Assembly: GCF_016734805.1 (NCBI RefSeq)
Contig: NZ_JAERQG010000003.1
Coordinates: forward strand, 434,001-498,000
DNA from: Marivirga atlantica
GTDB lineage: Bacteria > Bacteroidota > Bacteroidia > Cytophagales > Cyclobacteriaceae
Direction: 5' to 3'
Length of the DNA stretch: 64,000 bases
The position numbers were made by a program, and so were the translations under genes. Below are positions 36,676 through 45,791 of this stretch, piece after piece (positions within the stretch are counted from its first letter, which is position 1; the number at the start of each line of letters is the position of its first letter). Under the pieces are notes generated by a model. The model was not told the DNA's origin. It saw only the letters and a program-made list of their open reading frames with translations, and searched no databases.

Positions 36676-37581
36676 ATGCAGAAAAAGAAACAATCACCAA
36701 TCAATCAAGACATAAAAGAATACACGGTTGAAGCTGACCATGAATTACTTAAATACTTACTTGATACATTTAAAAGTAAGAAAAGGCCTGTACTAAAATC
36801 TGTGCTTTCTGGAGGGCAAATCAGGGTTAATGGTGAGCTTACTACACAATTCAACCATCCCTTAAAAAAGGGTGATAAATTGAGTATCAACTGGGCCAAG
36901 CCAGGTAAAAAACTGAAGCTTAAAAAGCTTAATGTCATCTATGAAGATGCTCACCTTATTGTAATTGAGAAAGAAGCAGGACTCCTTTCAGTTGCTTCAG
37001 CGAAAGAAAAGAGCAAAACAGCCATCCAGATTCTGAAAGAACACATGGCTGCCACCAATCCTAACCAAAAAGTATTTATAGTACACAGGCTGGAAAGGGA
37101 AATGTCCGGCATATTGGTATTTGCCAAATCGCCTGAAGTGCAATCTACTTTACAAAACGACTGGAATAATTTTGTGGTAGATCGTAGATATGTTGCAGTT
37201 ACGGAGGGAGTGGTAAAACAAGAAAGTGGTACGCTCAAAAACTACCTCACTGCAAATAAGAATAATCGAGTATTTGTAGGCAAAACAGCTGAAGGCTCAA
37301 CATTAGCCGTAACAAATTACAAAGTACTAAAGCAGAACAAAGCTTATAGCATGCTGGAACTCAATACTGAAAGCGGATTTAAAAACCAGATTAGAGTTCA
37401 ATTAGCCAATATTGGGCATCCTGTAACAGGAGACAAAAAATATGGCGCCAGAAAGAATCCTTTAGCACGTGTGGCAATTCATGCGCATCTATTAGAGATA
37501 TTACACCCTATCACTGGTGATAAACTTAAATTTGAATTGGTGCCTCCATCAAGCTTCAGGAATTTAGTAACCAAAGCATAA
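36676..37581 (+). CDS. RluA-family pseudouridine synthase-like protein with altered active site
   Basis: A 301-residue protein with an N-terminal S4 RNA-binding domain (about 18-75, LKSVLSGGQIRVNGELT) and a pseudouridine synthase domain (about 80-295, VIYEDAHLIVIEKEAGLLS, GHPVTGDKKYG, HAHLLEILHPITG). In active RluA enzymes the motif is HRLDRxTSG with a catalytic Asp; here it reads HRLEREMSG, so position 140 is Glu. The later TGR-x-x-QIR motif is SGFKNQIR. It may be a divergent or inactive paralogue that only binds RNA. Its stop shares one base with the next ATG. Confidence 0.85.
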   Translation: MQKKKQSPINQDIKEYTVEADHELLKYLLDTFKSKKRPVLKSVLSGGQIRVNGELTTQFNHPLKKGDKLSINWAKPGKKLKLKKLNVIYEDAHLIVIEKEAGLLSVASAKEKSKTAIQILKEHMAATNPNQKVFIVHRLEREMSGILVFAKSPEVQSTLQNDWNNFVVDRRYVAVTEGVVKQESGTLKNYLTANKNNRVFVGKTAEGSTLAVTNYKVLKQNKAYSMLELNTESGFKNQIRVQLANIGHPVTGDKKYGARKNPLARVAIHAHLLEILHPITGDKLKFELVPPSSFRNLVTKA

Positions 37582-38519
37582 TGGCTCAGCCTGACACATA
37601 TCATATCCTCACCTCTGCCAGACATGGAGAGACATTCGAGCAATATGTGAGACAGCATCATCCTGAACTAAAATGCACATATGCTCAATCTGAAGAAGAA
37701 GCCTTAAGTATATTGTCCGAGGTTAATGCCTTAGCTGGTTTTAACTTTTTACACAAAACAGATTTAAGTCACTTGAAATGGGTGCACAGCTTTGGTGCAG
37801 GAATCGATGCTTTTTTAAGGCACAACTTTTCAGCAGACTTGCTCTTCACAAAAACTGAAGGTGAGATGGGTAAGCGAATGGCTGAATATTGTCTCGCCCA
37901 TGTGCTAACCTCACTACAAAAGATCAACTATTTTCAGCAGTTACAGCATAACAGAGAATGGATTCAGACAGAAACTGATGCATTATTTGAGCGAGACATC
38001 TACATACTAGGAACTGGCAATATTGGTAGTGCTATTGCGAAAATATTTAAGCCTTTGGCCAATAAAGTTGTTGGCATAAATACTCGAGCTAATTTGATCG
38101 ATGGTTTTTCAGCATGCATTACCATTGAACAGTTAAAGCGCCTCAAATTAGACCAAGCTATTTTTATCAATACACTTCCCTTAACAGCTGCAACAAAAGA
38201 CTTAATTGATGCATCCATTTTCAACAATAAAAAGGATTTGATTTTTATAAATGTTGGTCGTGGTGCAACACTTAACGAAGTTGATCTACTGCACGCCATC
38301 GAAAAAGGACAAGTTAAAAAGGCTATTCTTGATGTTTTCAGAAAAGAACCACTGCCAGAGGACTCTGAATTGTGGAATAATAAAGCCATTACAATAACAC
38401 CTCATATTTCTGGTTTAACAAGCTTTGAAGATGTAATCAGCAGCTTTGAACAGGTTTATACAGCCATAAAAAAGGGAACCGAAGTTCCCTATCAAGTTGA
38501 CATAAAAAGACAATATTGA
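37581..38519 (+). CDS. D-isomer specific 2-hydroxyacid dehydrogenase
   Basis: A 312-residue NAD(P)-dependent dehydrogenase, close to the glyoxylate/hydroxypyruvate reductase group. It has WVHSFGAGIDAFL, the dinucleotide motif ILGTGNIGSAIAKIF (about 137-151), and the catalytic set Arg in INVGRGATLNEVDLL, Glu in LDVFRKEPLPEDSELW and His in ITPHISGLT. The natural substrate cannot be inferred. Its ATG overlaps the stop of the RluA-like gene by one base, so the two form a transcription unit. Confidence 0.88.
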   Translation: MAQPDTYHILTSARHGETFEQYVRQHHPELKCTYAQSEEEALSILSEVNALAGFNFLHKTDLSHLKWVHSFGAGIDAFLRHNFSADLLFTKTEGEMGKRMAEYCLAHVLTSLQKINYFQQLQHNREWIQTETDALFERDIYILGTGNIGSAIAKIFKPLANKVVGINTRANLIDGFSACITIEQLKRLKLDQAIFINTLPLTAATKDLIDASIFNNKKDLIFINVGRGATLNEVDLLHAIEKGQVKKAILDVFRKEPLPEDSELWNNKAITITPHISGLTSFEDVISSFEQVYTAIKKGTEVPYQVDIKRQY

Positions 38520-38592
38520 GCCTGCAGCTAGAGTTTAGTTCTTCGTTGATAATCAAGAGTCTAACTACAAAAACGCTTAAAAATTAATTCAT

Positions 38593-38621
38593 CAATTGTT
38601 CATTGCCAATTACCAATTGTT
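38593..38621. repeat. Short CAATTGTT direct repeat in a convergent gap
   Basis: CAATTGTT occurs twice (38593-38600 and 38614-38621) inside AT-rich sequence with further AATTG words, in the 108-nt gap between two convergent genes. CAATTG is itself a palindrome, so small hairpins are possible. No coding potential is seen here. Confidence 0.4.
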
Positions 38622-38627
38622 AATTGA

Positions 38628-39521
38628 CTAGTTGTCTTTAACTTTTAACTGAATAACATTTTTAGGTTTGCTGTTCACATTCAAATCAGATTTTTCAGTT
38701 ACCTCACCTATTTCACTATTCTGGGCTTTGTTGCTACTACTGTAATATTGCTTCGCCTCACTCATCCATTTATTTAGGTTTGATATTCTGGTGTCATAAT
38801 CTGGGTGAGTTGACAAAAACTCAGGAGGAGCGCCTCCACCTTTGGCTTTCATACGCTGCCAGAAATCCGGAGCAGTTTCAGGATTGTAACCTGCCATCGC
38901 CATAAAGGTAAGTCCTAATCTATCTGCTTCTGATTCCTGTACTCTGCTAAACTTTAAAATTCCCAATGTACTGCCACCAGTATAAGCAGCCATTGCCAAG
39001 GCTTGCGTTTGCTCAGGTTGTTGCTGTAGTGCCACGCCTAAAGCAACACCACCTAATTGCTGTACCAGGGCCTGACTCATGCGTTCACCACCGTGGTTAG
39101 CCACAGCATGCGCTACTTCATGCCCCATTACAACCGCTACACCTGCTTCATTTTTACAAATAGGCAGAATACCTGTGTAAAAGGCTACTTTGCCTCCAGG
39201 CATGCACCAGGCATTTACTATATCATCTACAATGAGATTAAATTCCCACTTAAAGCCTTCGGTTAGGTCGGATCGCCCTTTCTGATCAAGGTATTTCTCT
39301 ACAGAGTTTTTAATGTTGTTCCCTACTCTTTTAATCATTTGCACCTTCTCCTGATCATTAGAAAGTTTATTTTCTTTCAGTACCTGATCGTACGAATCAA
39401 AGCTGGAAGCCATTAATTGGTTATCACCGATTAAATCGAGTTGCTTTCTGTTAGTGAGTGGGGCTTTACTGCACCCAACGAAAATGATGGTAAGTATAAA
39501 AAATTGAATAAGTCTGTTCAT
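38628..39521 (-). CDS. M48-family metalloprotease lipoprotein
   Basis: A 297-residue periplasmic protease. The signal peptide ends in a lipobox with Cys17 (IFVGC). The zinc site is H134-EVAH138 (GHEVAHAVANHG), with the third ligand region in QESEADRLGLTFMA and the M48 closing segment FLSTHPDYDTRISNL. Homologues (LoiP/BepA/YggG relatives) degrade misfolded envelope proteins. The C-terminal ~40 residues (SSSNKAQNSEIGEVTEKSD) are low-complexity. It is transcribed alone, convergent with the dehydrogenase. Confidence 0.93.
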   Translation of the reverse strand: MNRLIQFFILTIIFVGCSKAPLTNRKQLDLIGDNQLMASSFDSYDQVLKENKLSNDQEKVQMIKRVGNNIKNSVEKYLDQKGRSDLTEGFKWEFNLIVDDIVNAWCMPGGKVAFYTGILPICKNEAGVAVVMGHEVAHAVANHGGERMSQALVQQLGGVALGVALQQQPEQTQALAMAAYTGGSTLGILKFSRVQESEADRLGLTFMAMAGYNPETAPDFWQRMKAKGGGAPPEFLSTHPDYDTRISNLNKWMSEAKQYYSSSNKAQNSEIGEVTEKSDLNVNSKPKNVIQLKVKDN

Positions 39522-39595
39522 AGTAAATTGTGTTTAAAAGTAAACAACCAAATATGTATTATTTGTTTAACAATTTACAGCTAATACTGAAAATT

Positions 39596-40381
39596 TCACG
39601 GCATTATTAGCCTTTTGTCTTCAACAGTAAATTTGGCAATAATACTTCTTAGATACTCGTCTGATCCTAATAAGTTTATCAAACTTAATAATTCAGAAAT
39701 CTGAGACTTTAATTGTATATTCTTAATTTTCTCTCCATAGTTATAACAATATTTCCTTTGGACTTCATAATCATTAAACTTAAAAACCATGTTGATAAAA
39801 AATATTGCATGTTTATTTAAACTTGAATAGAAGGAATAAATAGTTTCTGAGTTAATAAATATCAGACTCGTTGCATTGATATTATCTTTAATATCATTCA
39901 AGTATTGTAAAGCGATCAATATTTTATAGATATTATAGCCTTCAATTAATGCATCAAAAAAGTTAAAATGTGACACCTCCTCATTTTCGTTTTGGGAATA
40001 TAAATCATCATAAAGTGCTCCCAATAAAATAAAACATTCTTCTAAATTAGATGAATACCTATTATCTAGCAACGAATCATATTTCTGATTTAACTTATCT
40101 ATTTTTTGTTTTTCGTATAAAAGAAGGTTTAGATCATTAATGCGCGAAAATTCTTCTTGTTGTTGTCTAAAATTAACATAAAGTAAAATGATCGTAGCAG
40201 CTGATAGCACAATACCTATTGGAGTATATATATTGCTAATATGGTTAAAGTAATCAGGATTAATTGTACCATCATATATAAACCATTGAACAGTAAATAT
40301 TGAACCTACACCAATTACGAGAATTAAAATAACTATTAATCCCAGATACTTGTAAAGGAATTTATTGGTTGAAAATTTCAT
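39596..40381 (-). CDS. Orphan two-helix membrane protein, possibly abortive-infection-like
   Basis: A 261-residue protein I cannot assign firmly. Two membrane helices (about 10-33 and 48-69) are followed by a coiled-coil-prone stretch (about 70-105, RQQQEEFSRINDLNLLLYEKQKIDKL) and a helical cytoplasmic domain rich in Asn, Ile, Tyr and Lys. This layout resembles proteins labelled putative phage abortive infection protein, but I see no diagnostic motif. Codon use looks more AT-rich than in neighbouring genes, and it is flanked by AT-rich gaps of 74 and 197 nt, which would fit acquired DNA. The 197-nt gap to the next gene shows no feature apart from the -7-like box at 40555. Confidence 0.6.
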   Translation of the reverse strand: MKFSTNKFLYKYLGLIVILILVIGVGSIFTVQWFIYDGTINPDYFNHISNIYTPIGIVLSAATIILLYVNFRQQQEEFSRINDLNLLLYEKQKIDKLNQKYDSLLDNRYSSNLEECFILLGALYDDLYSQNENEEVSHFNFFDALIEGYNIYKILIALQYLNDIKDNINATSLIFINSETIYSFYSSLNKHAIFFINMVFKFNDYEVQRKYCYNYGEKIKNIQLKSQISELLSLINLLGSDEYLRSIIAKFTVEDKRLIMP

Positions 40382-40554
40382 GTCAATTATTTACTCCTAA
40401 AGTATATTTTATTAATCTTAATTGAAAGCGAAGCATAAGATAAATAGAGTATTTAATACCAATTAAAGAACACTTATCTATTGCCAAAAAATGAAGTATT
40501 CAATGTTTATTTATCAATTTACTACAAATGGGTTTCTAGTGTAAAAAGAAAGGC

Positions 40555-40562
40555 TATTTTTG
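40555..40562 (+). promoter_or_regulatory. Candidate -7 box upstream of the FAH-family gene
   Basis: TATTTTTG fits TAnnTTTG, 16 nt before the ATG at 40579. No TTG at -33 spacing was seen. Confidence 0.45.
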
Positions 40563-40578
40563 CGTAAAAGTTTTCAGC

Positions 40579-41190
40579 ATGAAGATTTTAGCAATAGGAA
40601 GAAACTACGCAGACCACATTAAAGAACTCCACAACGAGCGTTCTGAGGAGCCTGTAATCTTCACTAAGCCTGATACGGCCCTGCTCAAAAACAACGACCC
40701 TTTTTACTACCCTGACTTTAGCAATGACATCCACCATGAGCTGGAAGTTATTATTAGGATTTGCAGAGAGGGAAAGCATATTGAAGAGGAACATGCACAC
40801 AAATATTACGACAAAGTCGGTTTAGGTATCGATTTCACCGCTCGTGATTTGCAATCAAAAGCCAAAGAAAAAGGTTTACCATGGGCCATCGCCAAAGGCT
40901 TCAATGGATCTGCCCCTATTTCAGAGTGGAAAGAAAAGCAAGATATTGCTGACCTCAACAATCTTAATTTTAGCTTAAAAGTGAATGGTGAGGAGAAGCA
41001 AAATGGTAATACTTCCTTCATGCTTTTTTCGTTTGATTACATTGTGGCTTACCTCTCTAAATTTTTCACCCTTAAAACCGGAGACATTATTTATACAGGT
41101 ACTCCCAAAGGAGTTGGGCCTGTAAAAATTGGAGACAAGCTGGAAGCATTTTTAGAACAAGAAAAACTACTTGATTTTGAGGTTAAATAA
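40579..41190 (+). CDS. Fumarylacetoacetate hydrolase (FAH) family protein
   Basis: A 203-residue member of the FAH superfamily, short form like FAHD1/YcgM. It starts directly with MKILAIGRNYADHIKEL and shows the metal-binding acidic set in HHELEVIIRI and GIDFTARDLQ, the PWAIAKGFNGSAPIS block and YTGTPKGVGPVKIGD. Members act as acylpyruvate hydrolases, oxaloacetate decarboxylases or isomerases; the substrate is not readable from the sequence. Its end overlaps the M23 peptidase gene by about 20 nt. Confidence 0.9.
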   Translation: MKILAIGRNYADHIKELHNERSEEPVIFTKPDTALLKNNDPFYYPDFSNDIHHELEVIIRICREGKHIEEEHAHKYYDKVGLGIDFTARDLQSKAKEKGLPWAIAKGFNGSAPISEWKEKQDIADLNNLNFSLKVNGEEKQNGNTSFMLFSFDYIVAYLSKFFTLKTGDIIYTGTPKGVGPVKIGDKLEAFLEQEKLLDFEVK

Positions 41191-43072
41191 ATTCTTAGCA
41201 CTTTTTATATTATCACTATGCATTCAACAGACGGTTGCTCAAACCGTTGAAACCTACCTTTTCCCGGTTAATCCGGACAAAAAGAATTTCCTGGCCGGCA
41301 CAATGGGCGAACTTCGCTCCTCTCACTTTCACGCTGGCATTGATATCAAAACTGGCGGACAAGAAGGCCTACCAATATTAGCTACTAAGTCAGGCTATAT
41401 TACCAGAATTAAAGTTTCCACTGGTGGCTATGGCAATGCTCTTTACATGCTGCATCCTGATGGAAATACTTCAGTTTATGCGCACCTGAGAGAGTTTGCC
41501 CCTGAAATTGAGCAATGGGTAAAAGAAGCACAATACGAGCAAAAGACTTTCGAAATAGAGTTATTCCCCGAAAAAGATCAATTCTACTTTAAGCAGGGAG
41601 AAGAAATTGCCAAATCAGGTAATACGGGCGGATCAACAGGTCCACATTTGCATTTTGAAATTAGAGATCCTGAGCAGAAGGTGCTTAATCCGCTACACTA
41701 CGGTTTTATGGAAGTCAAAGATGATATTCCTCCCATCGTTCAGGATTTAGCCATCAGACCAAGAAATGAAGCTTCAAGGATCAATGACCAATATAAAAGA
41801 ACAAATGTAGACTTGATTAGGTCCGGTTTTAATTATCAGGCAAAAGATACTATTCATGCTTCAGGTGAAATAGGACTTGAATTATTGGCTCATGATAAGC
41901 TGAATGGTGCAGCCAATAAAAATGGTGTGAGTATTATTGAAATGAAAGTGAATGATAGTTTATACTTTCTACAAAGTATCGATAGCATGTCTTTTTCGCT
42001 GCAAAGACATATTTTGGTGCATTATCCGTATGATGTGAAAATAACCCAAGGCAGCCGATATCATAACTTATACATTGATAATGGGAATGCATTGGACTAC
42101 TATAAGAATGTTGTAAACAGGGGTTGGCTAACTATTGAAAAAGATAGCATTTACCATGTGGAAATTAACATGTATGACCCTTATGAAAATCAGAGTACGC
42201 TTAGATTATTGATAAAAGGCAAAGAAGCAGATACGGTTTTATACAAAAACACAGCTTTTGAGCTGGATGAAATAGATTATGAAATTGAAAATGGCATCAT
42301 TAAGTTTTATGCCCTTTCTGACTGCATTGAAAAGAATAATACTGAATTATCGGTAAGATTAGCTGATGGCATTGTAGGCCTGCAGCCTAGCTATTATTTA
42401 CAAAAAACAGCCGTTTATTTATGGAATACCAATAAAGGCATGCCTGAGTCAGCTTTAAGCTGTGGGCCGGGTGTTGAGGTGAATGAAAAGATGATTCTTC
42501 CCGGAAAAAATACTAGCCTAACTGCTGAAAACTTCACCGTAGACTTTCATTCATACAGTCTTTTTGACACCATATTTGTCAGTACCGATTATCAGTTTGA
42601 AAGTACCGATTCGCTAGAAATATTCTCATTGCAGCCTCAAATATATCCATTGAAGAACAGCATAGATATTAGCCTTAATCCTCAATTGGTGTATCCAAAT
42701 AAAGATAGAACTGCTGTATATGCAACGAGTGGTGAAGGTGATTTCGCTTATGAGGGTGGTGAATGGCAAAGTGATGGTACTATTGAATTCAGGACTCGAG
42801 ATTTAGGAGATTATACTTTATTAACTGATACAATTCCACCATCAATTAACAGAATTAACCAAACCCTGTATTTCAAAATTGACGATGATTTATCAGGAAT
42901 AAAAACCTACAATGCCTATTTAAATGGTGAGTGGATATTATTAAAATACGAGCCTAAGCAGAACTTAGTCTGGGTAGAATGGCTCAATAATGAACAAAAC
43001 AAAAAAGGAGAATTTGAATTAATTGTAGAAGATCAGGCTGGAAATACCAACAGTATCAAATTCAATTTATAA
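41171..43072 (+). CDS. Secreted M23-family (LytM-type) peptidase
   Basis: A 633-residue exported protein. The start must be a TTG (41171, or 41177 which gives MRLNKFLALF) because no in-frame ATG precedes the signal peptide (ending QTVAQ). The M23 domain is N-terminal (about 45-165): SSHFHAGIDIKT, GYGNALYMLHPDGNTSVYAH and GSTGPHLHFEIRD carry the zinc and catalytic histidines. The remaining ~460 residues are beta-rich and unassigned. M23 enzymes cut peptidoglycan cross-links, so a wall-remodelling role is likely. The start lies inside the FAH gene. Confidence 0.88.
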   Translation: MILRLNKFLALFILSLCIQQTVAQTVETYLFPVNPDKKNFLAGTMGELRSSHFHAGIDIKTGGQEGLPILATKSGYITRIKVSTGGYGNALYMLHPDGNTSVYAHLREFAPEIEQWVKEAQYEQKTFEIELFPEKDQFYFKQGEEIAKSGNTGGSTGPHLHFEIRDPEQKVLNPLHYGFMEVKDDIPPIVQDLAIRPRNEASRINDQYKRTNVDLIRSGFNYQAKDTIHASGEIGLELLAHDKLNGAANKNGVSIIEMKVNDSLYFLQSIDSMSFSLQRHILVHYPYDVKITQGSRYHNLYIDNGNALDYYKNVVNRGWLTIEKDSIYHVEINMYDPYENQSTLRLLIKGKEADTVLYKNTAFELDEIDYEIENGIIKFYALSDCIEKNNTELSVRLADGIVGLQPSYYLQKTAVYLWNTNKGMPESALSCGPGVEVNEKMILPGKNTSLTAENFTVDFHSYSLFDTIFVSTDYQFESTDSLEIFSLQPQIYPLKNSIDISLNPQLVYPNKDRTAVYATSGEGDFAYEGGEWQSDGTIEFRTRDLGDYTLLTDTIPPSINRINQTLYFKIDDDLSGIKTYNAYLNGEWILLKYEPKQNLVWVEWLNNEQNKKGEFELIVEDQAGNTNSIKFNL

Positions 43073-43090
43073 CCTTATAAAATTTACAAA

Positions 43091-43540
43091 ATGGAACTAA
43101 ATATAGGCGATAAAGCACCAGATTTCACCGCAAAAGATCAGGATGGAAACGACATCTCACTTGCTGATTTTAAAGGTAAAAAGGTAGTACTATACTTCTA
43201 TCCTAAAGATAGTACACCTGGCTGTACAGCTCAAGCATGTAACTTAAGAGACAATTATCAAGACTTACTTGACAAAGGTTATGCAGTTATTGGAGTAAGT
43301 CAGGACAGTGAAAAATCGCACAAAAAATTCATAGAAAAGCAATCATTGCCTTTCCCTCTTATTGCTGATACCGATCATACAGTTCACAACTTATATGGCA
43401 CATGGGGTGAGAAAAAAATGTATGGTAGAACATATATGGGAACATTTAGAACTACTTTTGTGATAGATGAAGAAGGCAAGATTGAGGACATCATTAAAAA
43501 AGTAAAAACAAAAGAACATACTGCTCAAATATTAAACTAA
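43091..43540 (+). CDS. bcp: Thioredoxin-dependent thiol peroxidase (Bcp/PrxQ)
   Basis: A 149-residue peroxiredoxin that reduces hydrogen peroxide and organic peroxides. The peroxidatic Cys45 and resolving Cys50 lie in DSTPGCTAQACNLRD, the same positions as in E. coli Bcp. The YFYPKD lead and GVSQDSEKSHKKF segment are typical. It begins 18 nt after the M23 gene and the transketolase gene begins 2 nt after its stop, so it is in the same run. Confidence 0.95.
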   Translation: MELNIGDKAPDFTAKDQDGNDISLADFKGKKVVLYFYPKDSTPGCTAQACNLRDNYQDLLDKGYAVIGVSQDSEKSHKKFIEKQSLPFPLIADTDHTVHNLYGTWGEKKMYGRTYMGTFRTTFVIDEEGKIEDIIKKVKTKEHTAQILN

Positions 43541-43542
43541 TT

Positions 43543-44394
43543 ATGGCAAGTCAGGCAAATATTCAGGAATTAGAAAAAGTAGCATCTCAGGTACGTAGAG
43601 ATATTGTAAGAATGGTGCATGCCGTGCAATCAGGCCACCCAGGTGGTTCATTAGGTTGTACGGATTTTATGGTAGCATTATATTTCCATGTACTTAAGCA
43701 TGATAAAAGCTTCAATCCTGATGGTAAAAATGAAGATCTATTCTTCCTATCTAACGGACATATTTCTCCTGTATGGTACAGCGTATTAGCTCATGCCGGA
43801 TATTTTGAAGTAAGCGAATTAGCTACTTTCAGAAAAATCAATTCTCGTCTGCAGGGTCATCCTACGCCTGAAGAAGGTTTGCCAGGCATTAGAGTAGCTT
43901 CCGGCTCATTAGGCCAGGGCTTATCGGTGGCATTAGGCGCAGCACAAACTAAAAAGCTTAACAAAGATAATTCCCTGGTATTTGCACTTCTGGGTGATGG
44001 TGAATTGCAAGAAGGTCAGGTTTGGGAAGCAGCCATGTATGCCGCACACCATAACGTTGATAATATCATTGCTACAATCGACTTAAATGGTCAGCAGATT
44101 GATGGTTCGACTAAGCAGGTAATGGATTTAAAAGACATTAAAGCTAAGTGGCAAGCTTTTGGTTGGGATGTGATAGAAAGCGATGGCAACAACATGGACG
44201 AAATTGTTAAATGCCTTGAGCATGCCAAAAGCTTAACAGGCAAAGGCAAACCTATTGTTAACTTGATGAAAACTGAAATGGGTGCCGGTGTTGACTTCAT
44301 GATGGGCTCTCACAAATGGCATGGTATTGCACCAAGCGATGAGCAGTTGGCAGATGCTTTAGATCAGTTGGAAGAAACAATTGGCGATTATTAA
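43543..44394 (+). CDS. Transketolase, N-terminal (TPP-binding) subunit
   Basis: A 283-residue split-type transketolase alpha part. It holds the thiamine diphosphate domain: SGHPGGSLGCTDFMVALYF, LSNGHISPVWY, ASGSLGQGLSVALGAA and the TPP/Mg motif LGDGELQEGQVWEA with DLNGQQIDG. It needs the C-terminal subunit (45792-46754) to form the active enzyme of the pentose phosphate and Calvin-type sugar shuffles. Split transketolases are usually encoded by neighbouring genes, but here a vWA gene separates them. Confidence 0.94.
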   Translation: MASQANIQELEKVASQVRRDIVRMVHAVQSGHPGGSLGCTDFMVALYFHVLKHDKSFNPDGKNEDLFFLSNGHISPVWYSVLAHAGYFEVSELATFRKINSRLQGHPTPEEGLPGIRVASGSLGQGLSVALGAAQTKKLNKDNSLVFALLGDGELQEGQVWEAAMYAAHHNVDNIIATIDLNGQQIDGSTKQVMDLKDIKAKWQAFGWDVIESDGNNMDEIVKCLEHAKSLTGKGKPIVNLMKTEMGAGVDFMMGSHKWHGIAPSDEQLADALDQLEETIGDY

Positions 44395-44400
44395 GTCTTT

Positions 44401-45786
44401 TTGAAAAGTTTTAAAACCATATTAATAGTAATTCTTGTCTTCATTGCTGGCAATTTGCGTGCTCAGGAAGTACAGCAAAGTCTACCAGAGAAGACAAGAA
44501 TTCTTTTTCTCTTTGACGCATCAGGTAGCATGCTGGCTCCTTGGGGAAATCAGCTCAGAATAGATGCCGCAAAAGAAATTTTATCTGACTTGGTTGATTC
44601 ATTACGGGTTAATAACAAGGTAGAAATAGCATTGAGAGCTTACGGACACCTCTCTCCTGCTAAAGAACAAAATTGTAAAGATACCAAGCTGGAAATACCG
44701 TTTTCAGCCAACAACCATGATGCCATCATACAGAGGTTAAAGTACATCTACCCTAAAGGAACCACTCCAATTGCTTATTCATTAGAAAGGGCAGCAAATG
44801 ACTTCCCCGAGAATGATGAGTACAGAAACATTATGATCATCATTACTGATGGAATAGAGTCATGCGATGGTGATCCTTGCGATGTATCCTTAGCCTTGCA
44901 AAAGAAACGCATCTTTCTAAAACCTTTTGTAATTGGTTTGGGCATGAAAGAACAGTTTGCCAATCAATTCGACTGCATGGGTAAATATTTCAATGCAAAA
45001 GACATTGAAGCATTTAGAGCAGTATTGAATGGCATTCTGGATCAATCATTGAGCAAAACTACAGCCAGCGTTGAATTGCTTGATGAAAATGGCAGACCAA
45101 ATGAAACGAATGTAAATGTCTCGTTTATCAATAATTTCACAGGCATTTCAGAATTTGATTTTGTTCATTGGAGAGATAGCCAAGGAAGACCAGACACCGT
45201 TGAGGTAGATCCTGTACTTACCTATGATGTAGTAGTGAATACGATTCCATCTGTGAGAAAAGAAAATATTTTTCTTAAAGGCGGTACTCATAATGTAATT
45301 AAAATTAAAAGCCCACAAGGTGGATTAAAGATCAATCAGGATAATAGTTTTGAGTACGATGAAGCAGTGATAGCACTCGTGCGAAAGGCGAATAATCCTG
45401 AGATAATTTATACGCAGCCTGTTAAATCAACTGTAAAGTATTTGATGGGTTCATATGATATTGAGCTACTGACCTTACCAAGAACCTACTTAAATGATGT
45501 GAAAATCAGGCAAGGAAAGCTCAATGAAATTGATATTCCCGCTCCTGGGCGATTGAATATAGCCTACAGCAGTAAAGGCGTTGGTAGCTTGTATCAGCTT
45601 GATGACCAAGGCATACAGCGTTTAATCAAAAGAATTGATCCGGATGGCGGTAAGATTAGCTTTGGCATTCAGCCAGGCAATTATAAGCTTGTTTACAGGT
45701 CGGATAAAGCATTAGGAAGTAAGTATACTCAAATAAAAACTTTTAGCATCACTTCAGGTGCTACCCAAACAATTAGAATTTATTAA
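44401..45786 (+). CDS. Exported von Willebrand factor A (vWA) domain protein
   Basis: A 461-residue protein starting with TTG, with signal peptide (1-22, ending LRAQE). The vWA domain (about 30-215) has the complete MIDAS motif DASGS (39-43) and later TDGIESCDGDPCD, with cysteines that may form a disulfide. The C-terminal half (about 225-461) is beta-rich and unassigned (possible carboxypeptidase-regulatory-like or sandwich modules). vWA domains bind proteins in a metal-dependent way. It lies 6 nt after the transketolase N subunit and 5 nt before the C subunit, an unexpected insertion into a metabolic pair; no functional link is known to me. Confidence 0.9.
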   Translation: MKSFKTILIVILVFIAGNLRAQEVQQSLPEKTRILFLFDASGSMLAPWGNQLRIDAAKEILSDLVDSLRVNNKVEIALRAYGHLSPAKEQNCKDTKLEIPFSANNHDAIIQRLKYIYPKGTTPIAYSLERAANDFPENDEYRNIMIIITDGIESCDGDPCDVSLALQKKRIFLKPFVIGLGMKEQFANQFDCMGKYFNAKDIEAFRAVLNGILDQSLSKTTASVELLDENGRPNETNVNVSFINNFTGISEFDFVHWRDSQGRPDTVEVDPVLTYDVVVNTIPSVRKENIFLKGGTHNVIKIKSPQGGLKINQDNSFEYDEAVIALVRKANNPEIIYTQPVKSTVKYLMGSYDIELLTLPRTYLNDVKIRQGKLNEIDIPAPGRLNIAYSSKGVGSLYQLDDQGIQRLIKRIDPDGGKISFGIQPGNYKLVYRSDKALGSKYTQIKTFSITSGATQTIRIY

Positions 45787-45791
45787 ACTAA

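Noticed and set aside
37479-38389. Minus-strand open frames of 60 and 129 codons under the hydroxyacid dehydrogenase
   Set aside because: The plus-strand enzyme has all catalytic motifs and runs through the whole region; the antisense frames have no recognisable feature.
32196-38520. Search for a canonical parS site (TGTTTCACGTGAAACA type) near parAB
   Set aside because: No match or near match was seen by eye in the par region; a computed search with mismatches over the genome would be needed.
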